64,000 nucleotides of DNA from Devosia sediminis (GTDB taxonomy: Bacteria > Pseudomonadota > Alphaproteobacteria > Rhizobiales > Devosiaceae): NCBI RefSeq assembly GCF_016411825.1, contig NZ_JAEKMH010000006.1:1-64000 (forward strand), given 5' to 3'. Every line of letters starts with the position of its first letter. Within the stretch, counting starts at the first letter, position 1. Both the position numbers and the translations under genes were made by a program. The notes under the pieces are model-generated. The model did not search any database. It was not told where the DNA came from and worked only from the letters and a program-made list of their open reading frames with translations. Shown here piece after piece: positions 43,394 through 52,964 of the stretch.

Positions 43394-44398
43394 TTGACGC
43401 AATCCAGACTTAGCAAATTCGGTCGCGCGGCGCTCTGCGCGCTCGGCGTCGGCCTGAGCGCCCCGGCGGTCAGCGCCCAGACCATCTATCCACCCGGCGA
43501 ACTGAGCGGCCTCACCTTCAACAATGATGGTGGCCGCATCCTCGTCGCCCAGGCCGACAGCGCCCAGCTCATGGTGCGCATCCAGCAGCTCGAAGAGCAG
43601 ATCCGCCTGCTCAACGGCCAGGTCGACGGCCTCACTTTCCAGCTCACCCAATTGCAGGAAATTCTCAACCGCTTCCAGGAAGACGCCGATTTCCGCTTCC
43701 AGGCGCTGGAAGGCGGTGCTGGGGGAAAAACTGATGCGGCAACCCAACCGGGCGGCGCGACGCAGCCCGAGGCGTTGCCGCAGACCCCGGCTCCTACCGA
43801 AACCGACGTCCCGATGACCGACATTCCCGAGCAGGGCGTGCAGCCGCTGCCGGGCGAGGTGGAATTCGATCCCACATTCGACGACGGCACGGTCCCGCCC
43901 TCCGCCGACCCGCTTCTGGGCACCGGTCAATCGGGCGGCGTCGACCTCATCACCGGCCAGCCGCTGGACCTGAGCTACAACCCGGCCACCGCCGCCACCG
44001 GCAATCCCGACGCCGATGCGCAGTATCGCGCTGGATACGAGGCCCTGGTGGCCGGCAATTACGAGTTTGCCGAGCAGCAGTTCGCCCAGTTCATCGAACT
44101 CTATCCGGACAATGCGCAGGTGATGGATGCCAGCAACTGGCTGGGCGAGGCCATGATTGCCCGCGGCGGTTATGCCGAAGCGGCAGACGTGCTGGTCGAC
44201 GCCTACCAGAACGACCCCGACCACCCGCGTGCGCCCGACCTGTTGCTCAAGCTCGGCGTCTCGCTGGCCGGTGTCGGCGAGCGGGAAACGGCCTGCCGCA
44301 CCTTTGCGGAAGTCTCGACACGCTACCCCAATACCATTCCCGCATTCCAGGCGCGTCTTGCCGAGGAAAAGGCCAAGGCTGAATGTCCGCCGGCCTGA
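43394..44398 (+). CDS. cpoB: cell division coordinator CpoB (YbgF)
   Basis: A periplasmic TPR protein of about 334 residues that coordinates Tol-Pal with peptidoglycan synthesis. A TTG at 43394 has GGAGG 5 nt upstream and gives a signal peptide (RAALCALGVGLSAPAVSA-Q); an ATG at 43301 would lie inside the terminator. The N-terminal coiled coil (LMVRIQQLEEQIRLLNGQVD) trimerises, a Pro/Thr-rich linker follows, and the C-terminal TPRs begin DAQYRAGYEALVAGNYEFAE. It overlaps tilS by 16 nt. Confidence 0.9.
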   Translation: MTQSRLSKFGRAALCALGVGLSAPAVSAQTIYPPGELSGLTFNNDGGRILVAQADSAQLMVRIQQLEEQIRLLNGQVDGLTFQLTQLQEILNRFQEDADFRFQALEGGAGGKTDAATQPGGATQPEALPQTPAPTETDVPMTDIPEQGVQPLPGEVEFDPTFDDGTVPPSADPLLGTGQSGGVDLITGQPLDLSYNPATAATGNPDADAQYRAGYEALVAGNYEFAEQQFAQFIELYPDNAQVMDASNWLGEAMIARGGYAEAADVLVDAYQNDPDHPRAPDLLLKLGVSLAGVGERETACRTFAEVSTRYPNTIPAFQARLAEEKAKAECPPA

Positions 44399-45657
44399 CG
44401 CCCGACCTGGGCGATCCGAACGTGCTGGCGCGCCTCTTCGCGCCGGCCGCCGGACACGGGAAACTGGGCCTGGCCGTGTCAGGCGGGCCCGACAGTCTTG
44501 CCTTGATGCTGCTGGCGCAGCGCTGGCTGGAAACGCAGGACAATGGACCCGAACTGGTCGTCTACAGCCTCGACCACGCGCTGCGGCCCGAGGCGCAGGA
44601 CGAGGTGGCCATGGTGCTCACCACCGCGAAGCGCCTCGGGCTTGAGGCCCGGGGCTTGCGCTGGGACGGCGCGAAACCCGATTCTGGTCTGCAGGAAGCG
44701 GCAAGGCAGGTCCGCTACCGGCTGATTGGCCAGGCCATGCAGGCCGACGGCGCCACCCTGCTGATGACGGCCCATCATCGCGGTGACCAGGCCGAGACCG
44801 TGCTGATGCGCCTTGCCCATGGCAGCGGCATCGAAGGGCTCAAGGCCATGGTGCCGCTGAGCCAGGTCGAGGGCGTCGCAGTCTTCCGCCCGCTGCTCGA
44901 TGTAGAGCCGACAAGTCTGGCGGCGCTGGTGGACGAAGCCGGCCTCACTCCAGCGCGCGACCCGTCCAATGTCGATCCGGCCTATGAGCGTGTGCGCTGG
45001 CGCAAGCTCATGCCGGCGCTTGCGGCCGAGGGCCTGGACAGCTCCGCCCTGTCACGGTTCGCAGCCCGCATGGGCGAGGCCGATGCTGCCTTGGCGCAGC
45101 TTGCCGATGCAGCCTTCGCCGAACTCGTCGTGCTGGATGGATTTGGCGCCGCCAGCGTGCCGCGCAGTGCTTTCCATGCATTGAGCCCGGCGATCGGCCG
45201 GCGCCTTCTCGGCCGCATTCTCAACATCGTCGGCGGCCGGCAAAAGCCGCGGGCACTCGGACAGGTCGAACGGCTCTACGACCAGATCGCGGAGGGCGAC
45301 CTGCCGCGCGCCGCGACCCTCCTGGGGGCGGTGGTGCGCCTCAAGGGGGAGACGCTCCTCGTCTCGCGCGAGCCCGGCCGCGCTCTGCCTGAAGACATCA
45401 TCCTCATGCCCCGCCAGAAGCTGGTCTGGGACCAGCGCTTCCTCATTACCAACGTGTCCGACGACATCGACCTTGTGGCCGGCGCCACCGACTTCATGCC
45501 TCGCCACCGGCTCGAGGATTTCCTCGGCTTCAAGGTGACCACCCCGGCCGAAGCCATCCGCACCGCTCCCCTGGTGCGCGACGCCGAGGGCGGCGTATTG
45601 GCCCTGGGCGGCTGGTCCTTCGACGACCGGGTCAAGGTAGAACTGCTGATCGACTGA
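44383..45657 (+). CDS. tilS: tRNA(Ile)-lysidine synthetase
   Basis: A 424-residue enzyme that makes lysidine at position 34 of tRNA-Ile(CAU), so it reads AUA codons. The PP-loop is LAVSGGPDSLALMLL, and other family elements are DHALRPEA, ARQVRYRL and TAHHRGDQAETVLMRLAHG. It overlaps cpoB by 16 nt, as in many alphaproteobacteria. ftsH normally follows, but here repeats and a minus-strand anti-sigma gene do, which suggests another rearrangement point. Confidence 0.95.
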   Translation: MSAGLTPDLGDPNVLARLFAPAAGHGKLGLAVSGGPDSLALMLLAQRWLETQDNGPELVVYSLDHALRPEAQDEVAMVLTTAKRLGLEARGLRWDGAKPDSGLQEAARQVRYRLIGQAMQADGATLLMTAHHRGDQAETVLMRLAHGSGIEGLKAMVPLSQVEGVAVFRPLLDVEPTSLAALVDEAGLTPARDPSNVDPAYERVRWRKLMPALAAEGLDSSALSRFAARMGEADAALAQLADAAFAELVVLDGFGAASVPRSAFHALSPAIGRRLLGRILNIVGGRQKPRALGQVERLYDQIAEGDLPRAATLLGAVVRLKGETLLVSREPGRALPEDIILMPRQKLVWDQRFLITNVSDDIDLVAGATDFMPRHRLEDFLGFKVTTPAEAIRTAPLVRDAEGGVLALGGWSFDDRVKVELLID

Positions 45658-45700
45658 GGGGCAATCACCCCACCCAAGCTCCGCTATGGCTGACGCCAAG

Positions 45701-45795
45701 CTTCTGCTCCCTCCCCCTCAAGGGGAGGGAGCAGAAGAACCGAGCATTCTGGGCCCTGCGCCTCCCTCCCCTTAAGGGGGAGGGAATGAGGGTGG
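45701..45795. repeat. CTCCC/GGGAG intergenic hairpin repeats
   Basis: A 16-bp inverted repeat (45701-45716 with 45722-45737; arms contain CTTCTGCTCCCTCCCC) is followed by a second one, roughly TCCCTCCCC/GGGGGAGGGA (about 45773-45786). Such C-rich and G-rich palindromes around CTCAAG or TTAAGG cores are common dispersed intergenic repeats in Rhizobiales. They separate the convergent tilS and anti-sigma genes and may terminate both. Confidence 0.75.
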
Positions 45796-45819
45796 GATGA
45801 AACCATCCTCACGTTTCAA

Positions 45820-46524
45820 CTAAATCTGGTGCACTTCGCCGGCCGCGACCACCGGGCCGGTGGGCTTGCCCTCCGGCGCACCGCCCTTGGGCTCCACGGT
45901 AATGGCCAGCACCGAGCCTTCGCCCCAGCCTGCCATGATCTCTTCGGAAATCTCGACTTCCGAGCGTTCATTGACCGGAATGACGCCCATGGAAATGGGG
46001 TCGGCCCCGCCCTGGATAGCCCAGAGTTCGAGATCTTGCTCGCTCGTCACATCGCCCGAGAGCGCCGTCAGCCGCACCGTGCCGGCGCCGTCGTAGAGCG
46101 CCAAGAAGCGCACGTCGCTGCCCTCGGCCTCGAGCGCCGCCACCAATTGGGTGGTGAGCGCCGTGACGCTGGGCGCCGGCCGCATGACATTGAACCCGAT
46201 GGCCGCCACGGCCACCGCCAGCGCGCCGGCGGTAATGCCGCGCCACAGCGCCAGGCTTTCCCACACAGACGGTTTCTTTTCCACCCCGAACAGCCGTGCC
46301 TCGATGCGTTCGAGCACATGGGCCGGGGTCGCCACCTCGGCGAATTCTCCATCAAGCGCCGCAAAGCGCGCCGACCAGAAATCGCGTTCGCGCTGCAGCG
46401 CTGGGTCGGCCTCGATCTGGCGGCCGATGCGCTCGTGGTCAGCCGGCCCGAGCAGCCCCAGGACGTACTCTGCCACCAGCGCCCCGCGCCGGTCTCCTGC
46501 ACTGTCGTCCCGATCGTCGCTCAT
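45820..46524 (-). CDS. RskA-like anti-sigma factor
   Basis: A 234-residue membrane protein with a cytoplasmic zinc-less anti-sigma domain (AEYVLGLLGPADHERIGRQI), one membrane span (about 92-112, ITAGALAVAVAAIGFNVM) and an extracytoplasmic RskA-like domain (DLELWAIQGGADPISMGV, VLAITVEPKGGAPEG). It is expected to hold the adjacent ECF sigma factor inactive. The ATG at 46524 overlaps the sigma stop as ATGA; an in-frame GTG (46536) is an alternative. It is the second gene of the unit. Confidence 0.9.
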   Translation of the reverse strand: MSDDRDDSAGDRRGALVAEYVLGLLGPADHERIGRQIEADPALQRERDFWSARFAALDGEFAEVATPAHVLERIEARLFGVEKKPSVWESLALWRGITAGALAVAVAAIGFNVMRPAPSVTALTTQLVAALEAEGSDVRFLALYDGAGTVRLTALSGDVTSEQDLELWAIQGGADPISMGVIPVNERSEVEISEEIMAGWGEGSVLAITVEPKGGAPEGKPTGPVVAAGEVHQI

Positions 46525-47072
46525 GCCGTCAGACACTCTCTCAGCCGAATAAGGCTGCGTCGCAGCCAGGTCCTCATCGTATTGAGCGGCACGGCAAAAC
46601 GCTGCGCCAGCTCCTCGTAACTATAGCCGTCGAGATAGGCCCCGCGCACCGCGTCGGCCTTCTCGGCATCGAGCTGGGCCAGGCACGCCTCGATACGCGC
46701 TCCGTCCTCGCTCGCGGCAGCCAGCCGCTCGGGATTGGGCGCCGCATCCGCGATGTCGAGGGCCGCATCGATGTCCTCGCCGGCCGGCCGCCGCGCCCGC
46801 AGCATGTCCAGCGCGTGGTTGCGGGCAATAGCCACCAGCCAACTGATGGGAGAATACTGCCCCGCGACAAATCTGTCGGCCCGCTGCCAGATCTTGATAT
46901 AGACTTCCTGGATCGCCTCTTCGGCTTCCGCTCGGTTTTTCAAGATACGCAGGACCACGCCGAACAGTTTCGCGCTGGTGCGTTGATAGAGCGTACGGAA
47001 CGCGGTCCGGTCGTGCAGCGAACAGCGCGCGATCAGATCTGCAATGTCGGCACTGGCGGCTTGCACGGCCAT
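46521..47072 (-). CDS. ECF sigma factor (SigK-like)
   Basis: A 183-residue extracytoplasmic-function sigma factor. Region 2 is AFRTLYQRTSAKLFGVVLRI and AIQEVYIKIWQRADRF, and region 4 is GYSYEELAQRFAVPLNTMRT, a helix-turn-helix for the -35 element. I chose the start MAVQAASADI at 47072, supported by GGAGG upstream. It is paired with an RskA-like anti-sigma by ATGA. The stimulus is unknown; SigK-RskA pairs respond to redox or envelope signals in other bacteria. Confidence 0.93.
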   Translation of the reverse strand: MAVQAASADIADLIARCSLHDRTAFRTLYQRTSAKLFGVVLRILKNRAEAEEAIQEVYIKIWQRADRFVAGQYSPISWLVAIARNHALDMLRARRPAGEDIDAALDIADAAPNPERLAAASEDGARIEACLAQLDAEKADAVRGAYLDGYSYEELAQRFAVPLNTMRTWLRRSLIRLRECLTA

Positions 47073-47248
47073 GGTCAGGCACCCTCCTCGCGCAGACTGG
47101 CCTGCGCGTCCCATTCGCACAACGAGAATAGGGCAAAATTGGATCAAGGCGCCGCAAAAAACTTGGCCTAAAGCCGTTTCATCGCAACCGGAAATCGACT
47201 AGACCCTTTTTCCCGAAAGACAGGCCTTGCCAGGGAGCCGCGAACACA

Positions 47249-48151
47249 ATGACCGATCAAGCCTCCGAGACCGACCGGTTCAGCCATGATGCCGGCATCC
47301 TTGCCCAGGCCCTGCCCTATATGCAGCGCTACGAGGGCAAGACCGTCGTGGTGAAATATGGCGGTCACGCCATGGGCGATCTCAAGCTCGGCCAGGCCTT
47401 TGCCCGCGACATCGCGCTGCTCAAGCAATCCAAGGTCAACCCGATCGTCGTCCATGGCGGCGGGCCGCAGATCGCCTCCATGCTCAAGAACCTGGGCATC
47501 GAATCCAAGTTCGAGGGCGGACTGCGCGTCACCGACAAGCGCACCATGGAAATCGTCGAGATGGTGCTGGCCGGCTCCATCAACAAGGAAATCGTCGCCC
47601 TCATCAATGCCGAAGGCGAATGGGCCATCGGCCTGTGCGGCAAGGACGGCAACATGGTCTTCGCGCGCAAGGCCGAAAAGAAGGTCATCGACCCGACCTC
47701 CAATATCGAGCGCGTGCTCGATCTCGGCTTTGTCGGCGAACCGGTGGAAGTCGACCGCACCCTGCTCGACCTTCTGGCGCGCTCGGAGATGATCCCGGTC
47801 ATCGCCCCGGTGGCCCCCGGCCGCGACGGCAACACCTACAATATCAATGCCGATACCTTTGCCGGCGCCATTGCCGGCTCGCTCGGCGCCAAGCGTCTCC
47901 TGTTCCTCACCGACGTGCCCGGCGTGCTCGACCGCGATGGCAAGCTGATCCCGGAACTGACGGTGCGCGATGCCAAGGCGCTGATCGCCGACGGCACCAT
48001 TTCGGGCGGCATGATCCCCAAGGTCGAAACCTGCCTCGAAGCACTGGACAATGGCGTCGAGGGTGTCGTCATCCTCAACGGCAAGCAGCCGCATGTCGTG
48101 CTGGTCGAACTCTTCACCGAATTCGGTGCCGGCACGCTGATCGTCCGCTAG
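47249..48151 (+). CDS. argB: acetylglutamate kinase
   Basis: A 300-residue amino-acid kinase-fold enzyme that phosphorylates N-acetylglutamate in arginine synthesis. Motifs are [20 protein letters not shown], the AGSINKEIV region and [13 protein letters not shown]. It has normal length for the family. In Rhizobiales argB usually follows engB and precedes a HAD nucleotidase gene. Here engB is at 11.3 kb and the HAD gene at 54.3 kb, both on the same strand, so the cluster has been opened. Confidence 0.96.
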   Translation: MTDQASETDRFSHDAGILAQALPYMQRYEGKTVVVKYGGHAMGDLKLGQAFARDIALLKQSKVNPIVVHGGGPQIASMLKNLGIESKFEGGLRVTDKRTMEIVEMVLAGSINKEIVALINAEGEWAIGLCGKDGNMVFARKAEKKVIDPTSNIERVLDLGFVGEPVEVDRTLLDLLARSEMIPVIAPVAPGRDGNTYNINADTFAGAIAGSLGAKRLLFLTDVPGVLDRDGKLIPELTVRDAKALIADGTISGGMIPKVETCLEALDNGVEGVVILNGKQPHVVLVELFTEFGAGTLIVR

Positions 48152-48233
48152 GCGCCGGCAAAATCACGCGACGAACCTTTTCTGCCCCAGCGTGTTAACT
48201 CATGCCTGGCATCCGCCAGCTTGGGGGGCTCTG

Positions 48234-49019
48234 ATGGGGTCGGAATTCTTTATCTTCATGGCGGTGGGCTTTTTCGCCCAGATCGTGGACGGCGCCCTGG
48301 GCATGGCATATGGCGTCGTTTCCTCCACCATGCTGCTTAGTTTTGGCGTACCGCCCGCGGCGGCATCGGCCAGCGTCCACGCAGCCGAGGTTTTCACCAC
48401 GGCCGCTTCGGCCACCAGCCACTGGCGCAACAAAAACATCAACTGGCCCCTGTTCTGGCGCCTCGCCCCGGTCGGTGTGCTGGGCGGCGTCCTGGGCACC
48501 TATGTGCTCACCTCGGTCGATGGCGACATGATCCGCCCCTTCGTGACCGTCTATCTCGGCCTCCTGGGCGTCTTCATCCTCTATCGTGCCCTGCGCGACC
48601 ACGGCCCCTACAAGGAACCGCGCACCGGCATCGTGCTGCCGCTTGGCGTCGCCGGGGGCTTCGTCGATTCCGTTGGCGGTGGCGGCTGGGGACCCATCGT
48701 CACCTCGAGCCTCATCGGCTCGGGCGGCGCGCCGCGCTATGTCGTGGGCACTGTCAACGCGGTCGAGTTTTTCGTTACATCAGCGGTTTCGGTCGCATTC
48801 CTGACGGCGCTGCTCACCGGCCACTGGTCGGAAGCCGAAGAGATCAACCGTTACTTCTGGGCGGTGGCCGGCCTTGTCGTCGGCGGCCTCGTCGCCGCTC
48901 CCCTCGCCGGCTTCGTGGTGCGCTGGCTGCCTGGCAAGAGCCTCATGCTCTTGGTCGGCATTCTGGTCATTGCGCTTGCAGGCTACCAGGCCTGGGAATT
49001 GTTCTCCGGGGCGGAGTAG
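48234..49019 (+). CDS. TauE/SafE family anion exporter
   Basis: A 261-residue membrane protein with about eight spans of the sulfite exporter TauE/SafE (DUF81) family. The first repeat starts FFAQIVDGALGMAYGVVSST and the second VAGGFVDSVGGGGWGPIVTS, the usual pair of half-repeats. It may export sulfite, sulfoacetate or another small anion. I chose the ATG at 48234, with a G-rich sequence upstream. It converges with the MFS gene across a perfect 11-bp hairpin. Confidence 0.9.
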   Translation: MGSEFFIFMAVGFFAQIVDGALGMAYGVVSSTMLLSFGVPPAAASASVHAAEVFTTAASATSHWRNKNINWPLFWRLAPVGVLGGVLGTYVLTSVDGDMIRPFVTVYLGLLGVFILYRALRDHGPYKEPRTGIVLPLGVAGGFVDSVGGGGWGPIVTSSLIGSGGAPRYVVGTVNAVEFFVTSAVSVAFLTALLTGHWSEAEEINRYFWAVAGLVVGGLVAAPLAGFVVRWLPGKSLMLLVGILVIALAGYQAWELFSGAE

Positions 49020-49034
49020 GACGCCGCCCCGGAG
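49004..49034. terminator. hairpin between convergent exporter and MFS genes
   Basis: CTCCGGGGCGG and CCGCCCCGGAG form a perfect 11-bp stem with a 9-nt loop that contains the exporter stop codon. No T-run follows on either side, so termination, if any, is inefficient. Confidence 0.55.
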
Positions 49035-49041
49035 TAGCGCG

Positions 49042-50520
49042 TCAGGCCTCGACCACCACCGGCGACGGCCCGCCATGCTCCTTCGGGTTTGATGGCCGGA
49101 AGCGGAAGGCCAGCAGCAGCACCAGCACGAACGAGATCACCTGGTACCAGAGCGCCAGGGACGCTGCTTCGGCAAAAGCGGCGTTGGGCGCCTGGCCAGC
49201 CGCGAAATTCCCGGCAAGCTCGGTGAAGAAAATCTGCCCGACAATGGCGATGCCGATCGCCCCGCCCACCTGCTGGAAGGCCTGCAGCGCGCCCGAACCG
49301 GCCCCCGCATCACGCGGTGGCACGTTGCGGAGGACGAGCTGGAACAGCGACGAGAACCCGGTGCCCAGGCCAATCCCGGCGATCAGCAGCGGCACGAGGA
49401 AGCTCCACGAATTGATCGTGTCGCCGGCGCTCTGGATCACGAAATGAAGCCACAGGATACCGCCAGCCAGCATGGCCCCCGCCGCCGCGACACGCGCCCG
49501 CAGATAGTGCGAGCCGAAGCGTGCCGCGATGAACGAGGCCAGCAACACGCCCACCGAGAACGGCGTATTGGTCAGGCCCGACTGCAGCGGCGAAAAGCCG
49601 AAGCCGGACTGGAGCAGCAGCGAGATCACCATGAACATGCCCGGAATGCCCGAGGCGTAGATGGTGACCACAAGGGCGCCGAACATGTAGTCGCGGTTGC
49701 GCAGCAGGTCGTAGTTGAGAAGCTGCGGCTGTCCCTGGGCCGCCCGGTGGCGCTGCCAGAGATAGAATGCGCCGATCAGCGCGAGACCTGCCCCGATCAG
49801 GAGCCATATCCACAGCGGCCAACCGAGCGGCTCGCCCTCCACGATGCCATAGACAATGGCGACGATGCCGGCCCCGAAAAGACCAATGCCCACAAAGTCG
49901 TTCCGCAGTTCGCCGTGGCCCGGCAGGCGCGGGATCAGGAACCAGCCGGCAATAATGGCGACGATGCCGATCGGCACGTTGACAAGGAAGATCGGTTCCC
50001 AGTCCATGCCGAACAGTTGCGCGTCGATCAGCACGCCGCCCAGGATCGGGCCGCAGACCGAGGCAAGACCCGCCGAAAGCCCGAACAGCGAGAAGGCTTG
50101 CCCGCGCTCTTCGGCCGGGAAGGTGACGGTGGCGATGGCCAGTACCTGCGGCGCCATCATCGCGCCTGCCAGCCCCTGGATGACGCGGGCCGCGATCAGC
50201 ATCTCGATCGAGCCAGAAAGCCCGCATAGCGCCGATGCGGCGGTAAAGCCGACAGCACCCCAGAGAAACATCTGCGTGCGCCCGACGATGTCGCCCAAGC
50301 GCCCGAAGGGAAGCAGGCCCAGGGCAAAGGCCAGCACATAGGCGGCGACCACCCACTCGATCTGGCTGTCGGAGGCTCCAAGGCCTTCCCGCATCGACGG
50401 CAGCGCCACATTGACGATGGTCACGTCGATCAGGTTCATGAAATTGGCGATCAGCAGCACGGCTGGCGACAGCCAGCGGCGCGGATCGGGTGGCGTGGCC
50501 GTTGCGGCCGCATAAGTCAT
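49042..50520 (-). CDS. MFS multidrug exporter, DHA2 (EmrB/QacA) type
   Basis: A 492-residue, 14-span proton-driven drug exporter. Family marks are NFMNLIDVTIVNVALPSM in helix 1, GRLGDIVGRTQMFLWG (motif A) and GLAGAMMAPQVLAIATVTFP (motif C region). It is expelled-substrate specific only at family level. It lies 11 nt downstream of tetR on the minus strand. The TetR protein and its likely operator upstream indicate substrate-inducible repression. Confidence 0.93.
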   Translation of the reverse strand: MTYAAATATPPDPRRWLSPAVLLIANFMNLIDVTIVNVALPSMREGLGASDSQIEWVVAAYVLAFALGLLPFGRLGDIVGRTQMFLWGAVGFTAASALCGLSGSIEMLIAARVIQGLAGAMMAPQVLAIATVTFPAEERGQAFSLFGLSAGLASVCGPILGGVLIDAQLFGMDWEPIFLVNVPIGIVAIIAGWFLIPRLPGHGELRNDFVGIGLFGAGIVAIVYGIVEGEPLGWPLWIWLLIGAGLALIGAFYLWQRHRAAQGQPQLLNYDLLRNRDYMFGALVVTIYASGIPGMFMVISLLLQSGFGFSPLQSGLTNTPFSVGVLLASFIAARFGSHYLRARVAAAGAMLAGGILWLHFVIQSAGDTINSWSFLVPLLIAGIGLGTGFSSLFQLVLRNVPPRDAGAGSGALQAFQQVGGAIGIAIVGQIFFTELAGNFAAGQAPNAAFAEAASLALWYQVISFVLVLLLAFRFRPSNPKEHGGPSPVVVEA

Positions 50521-50531
50521 CTTGATTATCC

Positions 50532-51131
50532 TCAGGTAGTGGACGAACGCCGGAACGCCCGTTCGATTTCGGCAAAAAGGGCGGGAGCCGGCCCGAACTT
50601 GCCGCTTGTGCGGGCATATTCGGAAAGGGCTCCGGTAATCAGCAGCGCGCCGGCCTTTGGATCGAGGTCGGTGCGAAACGAGCCATCCTCGGCACCGAGC
50701 GCCAGGATTTCGGCGATCTGGCGACGCCAGAAGTCGCCCATCGGCGCCATGATGGCGGAGATGGCCTTGTCGCGGCGGGCACGTTCGGTCAGCTCGGCCA
50801 TGACGACGATGAGGTCGGGCGCTTCTTCCATCGTCTCGGCGAAGTCGGCAAATTCCAGGCGAAGCAGTTCAAGCCCGGTCTTGCCGTCGCGGGGGTGCCG
50901 GGCCGCCTGCACCTTGAAGTCGTCGCGGATGCTTTCGGCCACGAGGCCAATCAATGCCTCCTTGCTCGGCACGTGGTAGTGCAGCGTGGCGATATTGATC
51001 CCCACCAGGGCCGCGATGTCGCGGGTCCGAAGACCTTCAAGGCCTTTCTCGACGATAAGTTGGCGCGCAGCCTTGCCAATGGCCGCCCTGCGTCCCTCGC
51101 CTGTTTCCCGCTTTATCTGATCCGTTTTCAT
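50532..51131 (-). CDS. TetR-family regulator of the MFS exporter
   Basis: A 199-residue TetR repressor. The N-terminal helix-turn-helix (AAIGKAARQLIVEKGLEGLR, TRDIAALVGINIATLHYHVP) is typical, and the C-terminal ligand domain is helical. The gene is cotranscribed with the exporter. An 18-bp palindromic site 30-48 bp upstream of its start is the likely operator, so it should repress itself and the exporter until a drug binds. Confidence 0.93.
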   Translation of the reverse strand: MKTDQIKRETGEGRRAAIGKAARQLIVEKGLEGLRTRDIAALVGINIATLHYHVPSKEALIGLVAESIRDDFKVQAARHPRDGKTGLELLRLEFADFAETMEEAPDLIVVMAELTERARRDKAISAIMAPMGDFWRRQIAEILALGAEDGSFRTDLDPKAGALLITGALSEYARTSGKFGPAPALFAEIERAFRRSSTT

Positions 51132-51161
51132 GCACTGGCTCTACACAGGCTGCAGTCATTA

Positions 51162-51179
51162 ATCAATCACTTGATTGAT
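51162..51179. promoter_or_regulatory. TetR-type operator palindrome
   Basis: ATCAATCA-CT-TGATTGAT is a perfect 8-bp inverted repeat with a 2-bp spacer. The site sits between tetR (minus, start 51131) and ilvA (plus, start 51279). The size and the position are typical of TetR operators. Confidence 0.7.
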
Positions 51180-51223
51180 AACGGGCAGCAATGCCTGGGC
51201 TGCATGGCTTATCGGACGTGGCG

Positions 51224-51243
51224 TTGACATTTCCTGTCAGGAA
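51224..51243. promoter_or_regulatory. overlapping palindromes in the ilvA leader
   Basis: TGACA-TTTCC-TGTCA and TTCCTG-T-CAGGAA overlap here, 36-55 bp upstream of ilvA. A TTGACA hexamer (51224-51229) lies in the left part. The arrangement suits a promoter with an operator, but the regulator is not known. Confidence 0.4.
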
Positions 51244-51278
51244 GCGTCCATCAGCCCCGTATCCAGGAAAGCCGTGCC

Positions 51279-52796
51279 ATGACTGATTATGTCCGCAAGA
51301 TCCTGACCTCATCGGTCTATGAAGTCGCCGAGCAGACCCCGCTCGAACCGATGGACCTGCTGTCGACCCGGCTTGGCCACACCATTCTCGTCAAGCGCGA
51401 GGACCTGCAGCCGGTCTTTTCCTTCAAGATTCGCGGCGCCCACAATCGCATCGTCCACCTCAGCGCCGACGAACGCGCCAGTGGCGTCATCTGCGCTTCG
51501 GCTGGCAATCATGCGCAGGGCGTGGCCCTGTCGGCGACTCGGCTGGGCATCCGTGCCATCGTCGTCATGCCGACCACCACCCCCGCCATCAAGGTCAATG
51601 CCGTCCGGCGTCTCGGCGGCGAAGTGGTGTTGTTCGGGGACGGCTTCGATGCCGCCCGCGCCCACGCCTCAGGCCTTGCCGAGCGGCACGGCTATGTTTT
51701 CGTCCACCCTTTCGACGATCCCGATGTCATTGCCGGCCAGGGCACGGTGGGCCTCGAACTGATGCGCCAGCACCCCGAACCCATCGGCGCCATCTATGTG
51801 CCCGTCGGGGGTGGCGGCCTCGCCGCCGGCATTGCCAGCTTCGTCAAATTCCTCAGGCCCGATATCCGCGTCATTGGCGTCGAACCGGAAGAGGCGGCAA
51901 GCATGAAGGCCGCCATCACGGCCGGTAGGCCAGTGCCGCTCGATCAGGTCGGGCTCTTTGCCGATGGCGTCGCCGTGCGCCAGGTGGGCGACGAGACCTT
52001 CCGGCTCTGCCGCGAACTGCTCGACGACATCGTCACCGTCACCGCCGACGAGATCTGCGCCGCTATCAAGGACATTTTCGACGACCACCGCGCCATCACC
52101 GAGCCGGCCGGCGCGCTGGCCTTGGCCGGTCTCAAGCGCGACATCGAGCATGGCAGGGCACCCGAGGGCGCGCTGATCGCCATCAATTCGGGCGCCAATG
52201 TCAATTTCGACCGCCTGCGCTACGTCGCCGAACGCGCAGAAATCGGCGAGCGCGCCGAGGCGCTCCTGGCCGTCACCATACCCGAACAGCCCGGCTCCTA
52301 CCGCGCCTTCATTCGCCTCATCGGCAATCGCGCCATTACCGAGTTCAACTATCGCTACGCCCCCGGCGCCAGCGCCCATATTTTCGTGGGCATCAAACTC
52401 TCGGGCGGCGATGCGGAAAAGCACGAAATCATCGCCCTGCTCGAAGCGAGCGGCCTCGAGGTCGCCGATCTCACCGATAACGAGGTGGCCAAGCTGCATG
52501 TGCGGCACATGGTGGGCGGACGCGCCGCCGGCCTCGCCGACGAAAGGGTGTTCCGCTTCCAGTTTCCGGAGCGCCCGGGCGCCCTGCTCAAATTTCTCGA
52601 AGGGCTGAACGACGCCTGGAACATCTCGCTGTTCCACTATCGCAACCACGGCGCCGATTATGGCCGTGTGCTGGTGGGCATCGAAGTGCCGGCCCAAACC
52701 GAGGCCGATCTCATCGCCCATATCGACGCTATCGGCTTCCCCTATTGGGACGAGACCGAAAATCCGGCCTATCGTCAGTTTCTGAAATCTGCCTGA
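51279..52796 (+). CDS. ilvA: biosynthetic threonine ammonia-lyase
   Basis: A 505-residue PLP enzyme that makes 2-oxobutanoate, the first step to isoleucine. The PLP Lys is in FSFKIRGAHNRI, and other marks are SAGNHAQGVALSA, VPVGGGGLAAGIAS and NSGANVNFDRLR. Two ACT-like regulatory domains follow (about 325-400 and 420-500), so isoleucine feedback is expected. The two-domain C-terminus and the length match the long biosynthetic form. It is probably its own transcription unit. Confidence 0.95.
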   Translation: MTDYVRKILTSSVYEVAEQTPLEPMDLLSTRLGHTILVKREDLQPVFSFKIRGAHNRIVHLSADERASGVICASAGNHAQGVALSATRLGIRAIVVMPTTTPAIKVNAVRRLGGEVVLFGDGFDAARAHASGLAERHGYVFVHPFDDPDVIAGQGTVGLELMRQHPEPIGAIYVPVGGGGLAAGIASFVKFLRPDIRVIGVEPEEAASMKAAITAGRPVPLDQVGLFADGVAVRQVGDETFRLCRELLDDIVTVTADEICAAIKDIFDDHRAITEPAGALALAGLKRDIEHGRAPEGALIAINSGANVNFDRLRYVAERAEIGERAEALLAVTIPEQPGSYRAFIRLIGNRAITEFNYRYAPGASAHIFVGIKLSGGDAEKHEIIALLEASGLEVADLTDNEVAKLHVRHMVGGRAAGLADERVFRFQFPERPGALLKFLEGLNDAWNISLFHYRNHGADYGRVLVGIEVPAQTEADLIAHIDAIGFPYWDETENPAYRQFLKSA

Positions 52797-52964
52797 ACCA
52801 TCAGCGGTCTGAGACATTAGGTTGAAATAAACCCCGTCTATAGCAGGCGGACTTATTTCCGCCACGCCCCCATTGCTTTTGATGGGGTGAGGGGCCATCT
52901 GTCGACCAACCGCGCGGGGTGGAACTGCCCTGTCCGTGCGAAGTCATATCGAGGGAAAAACTAG

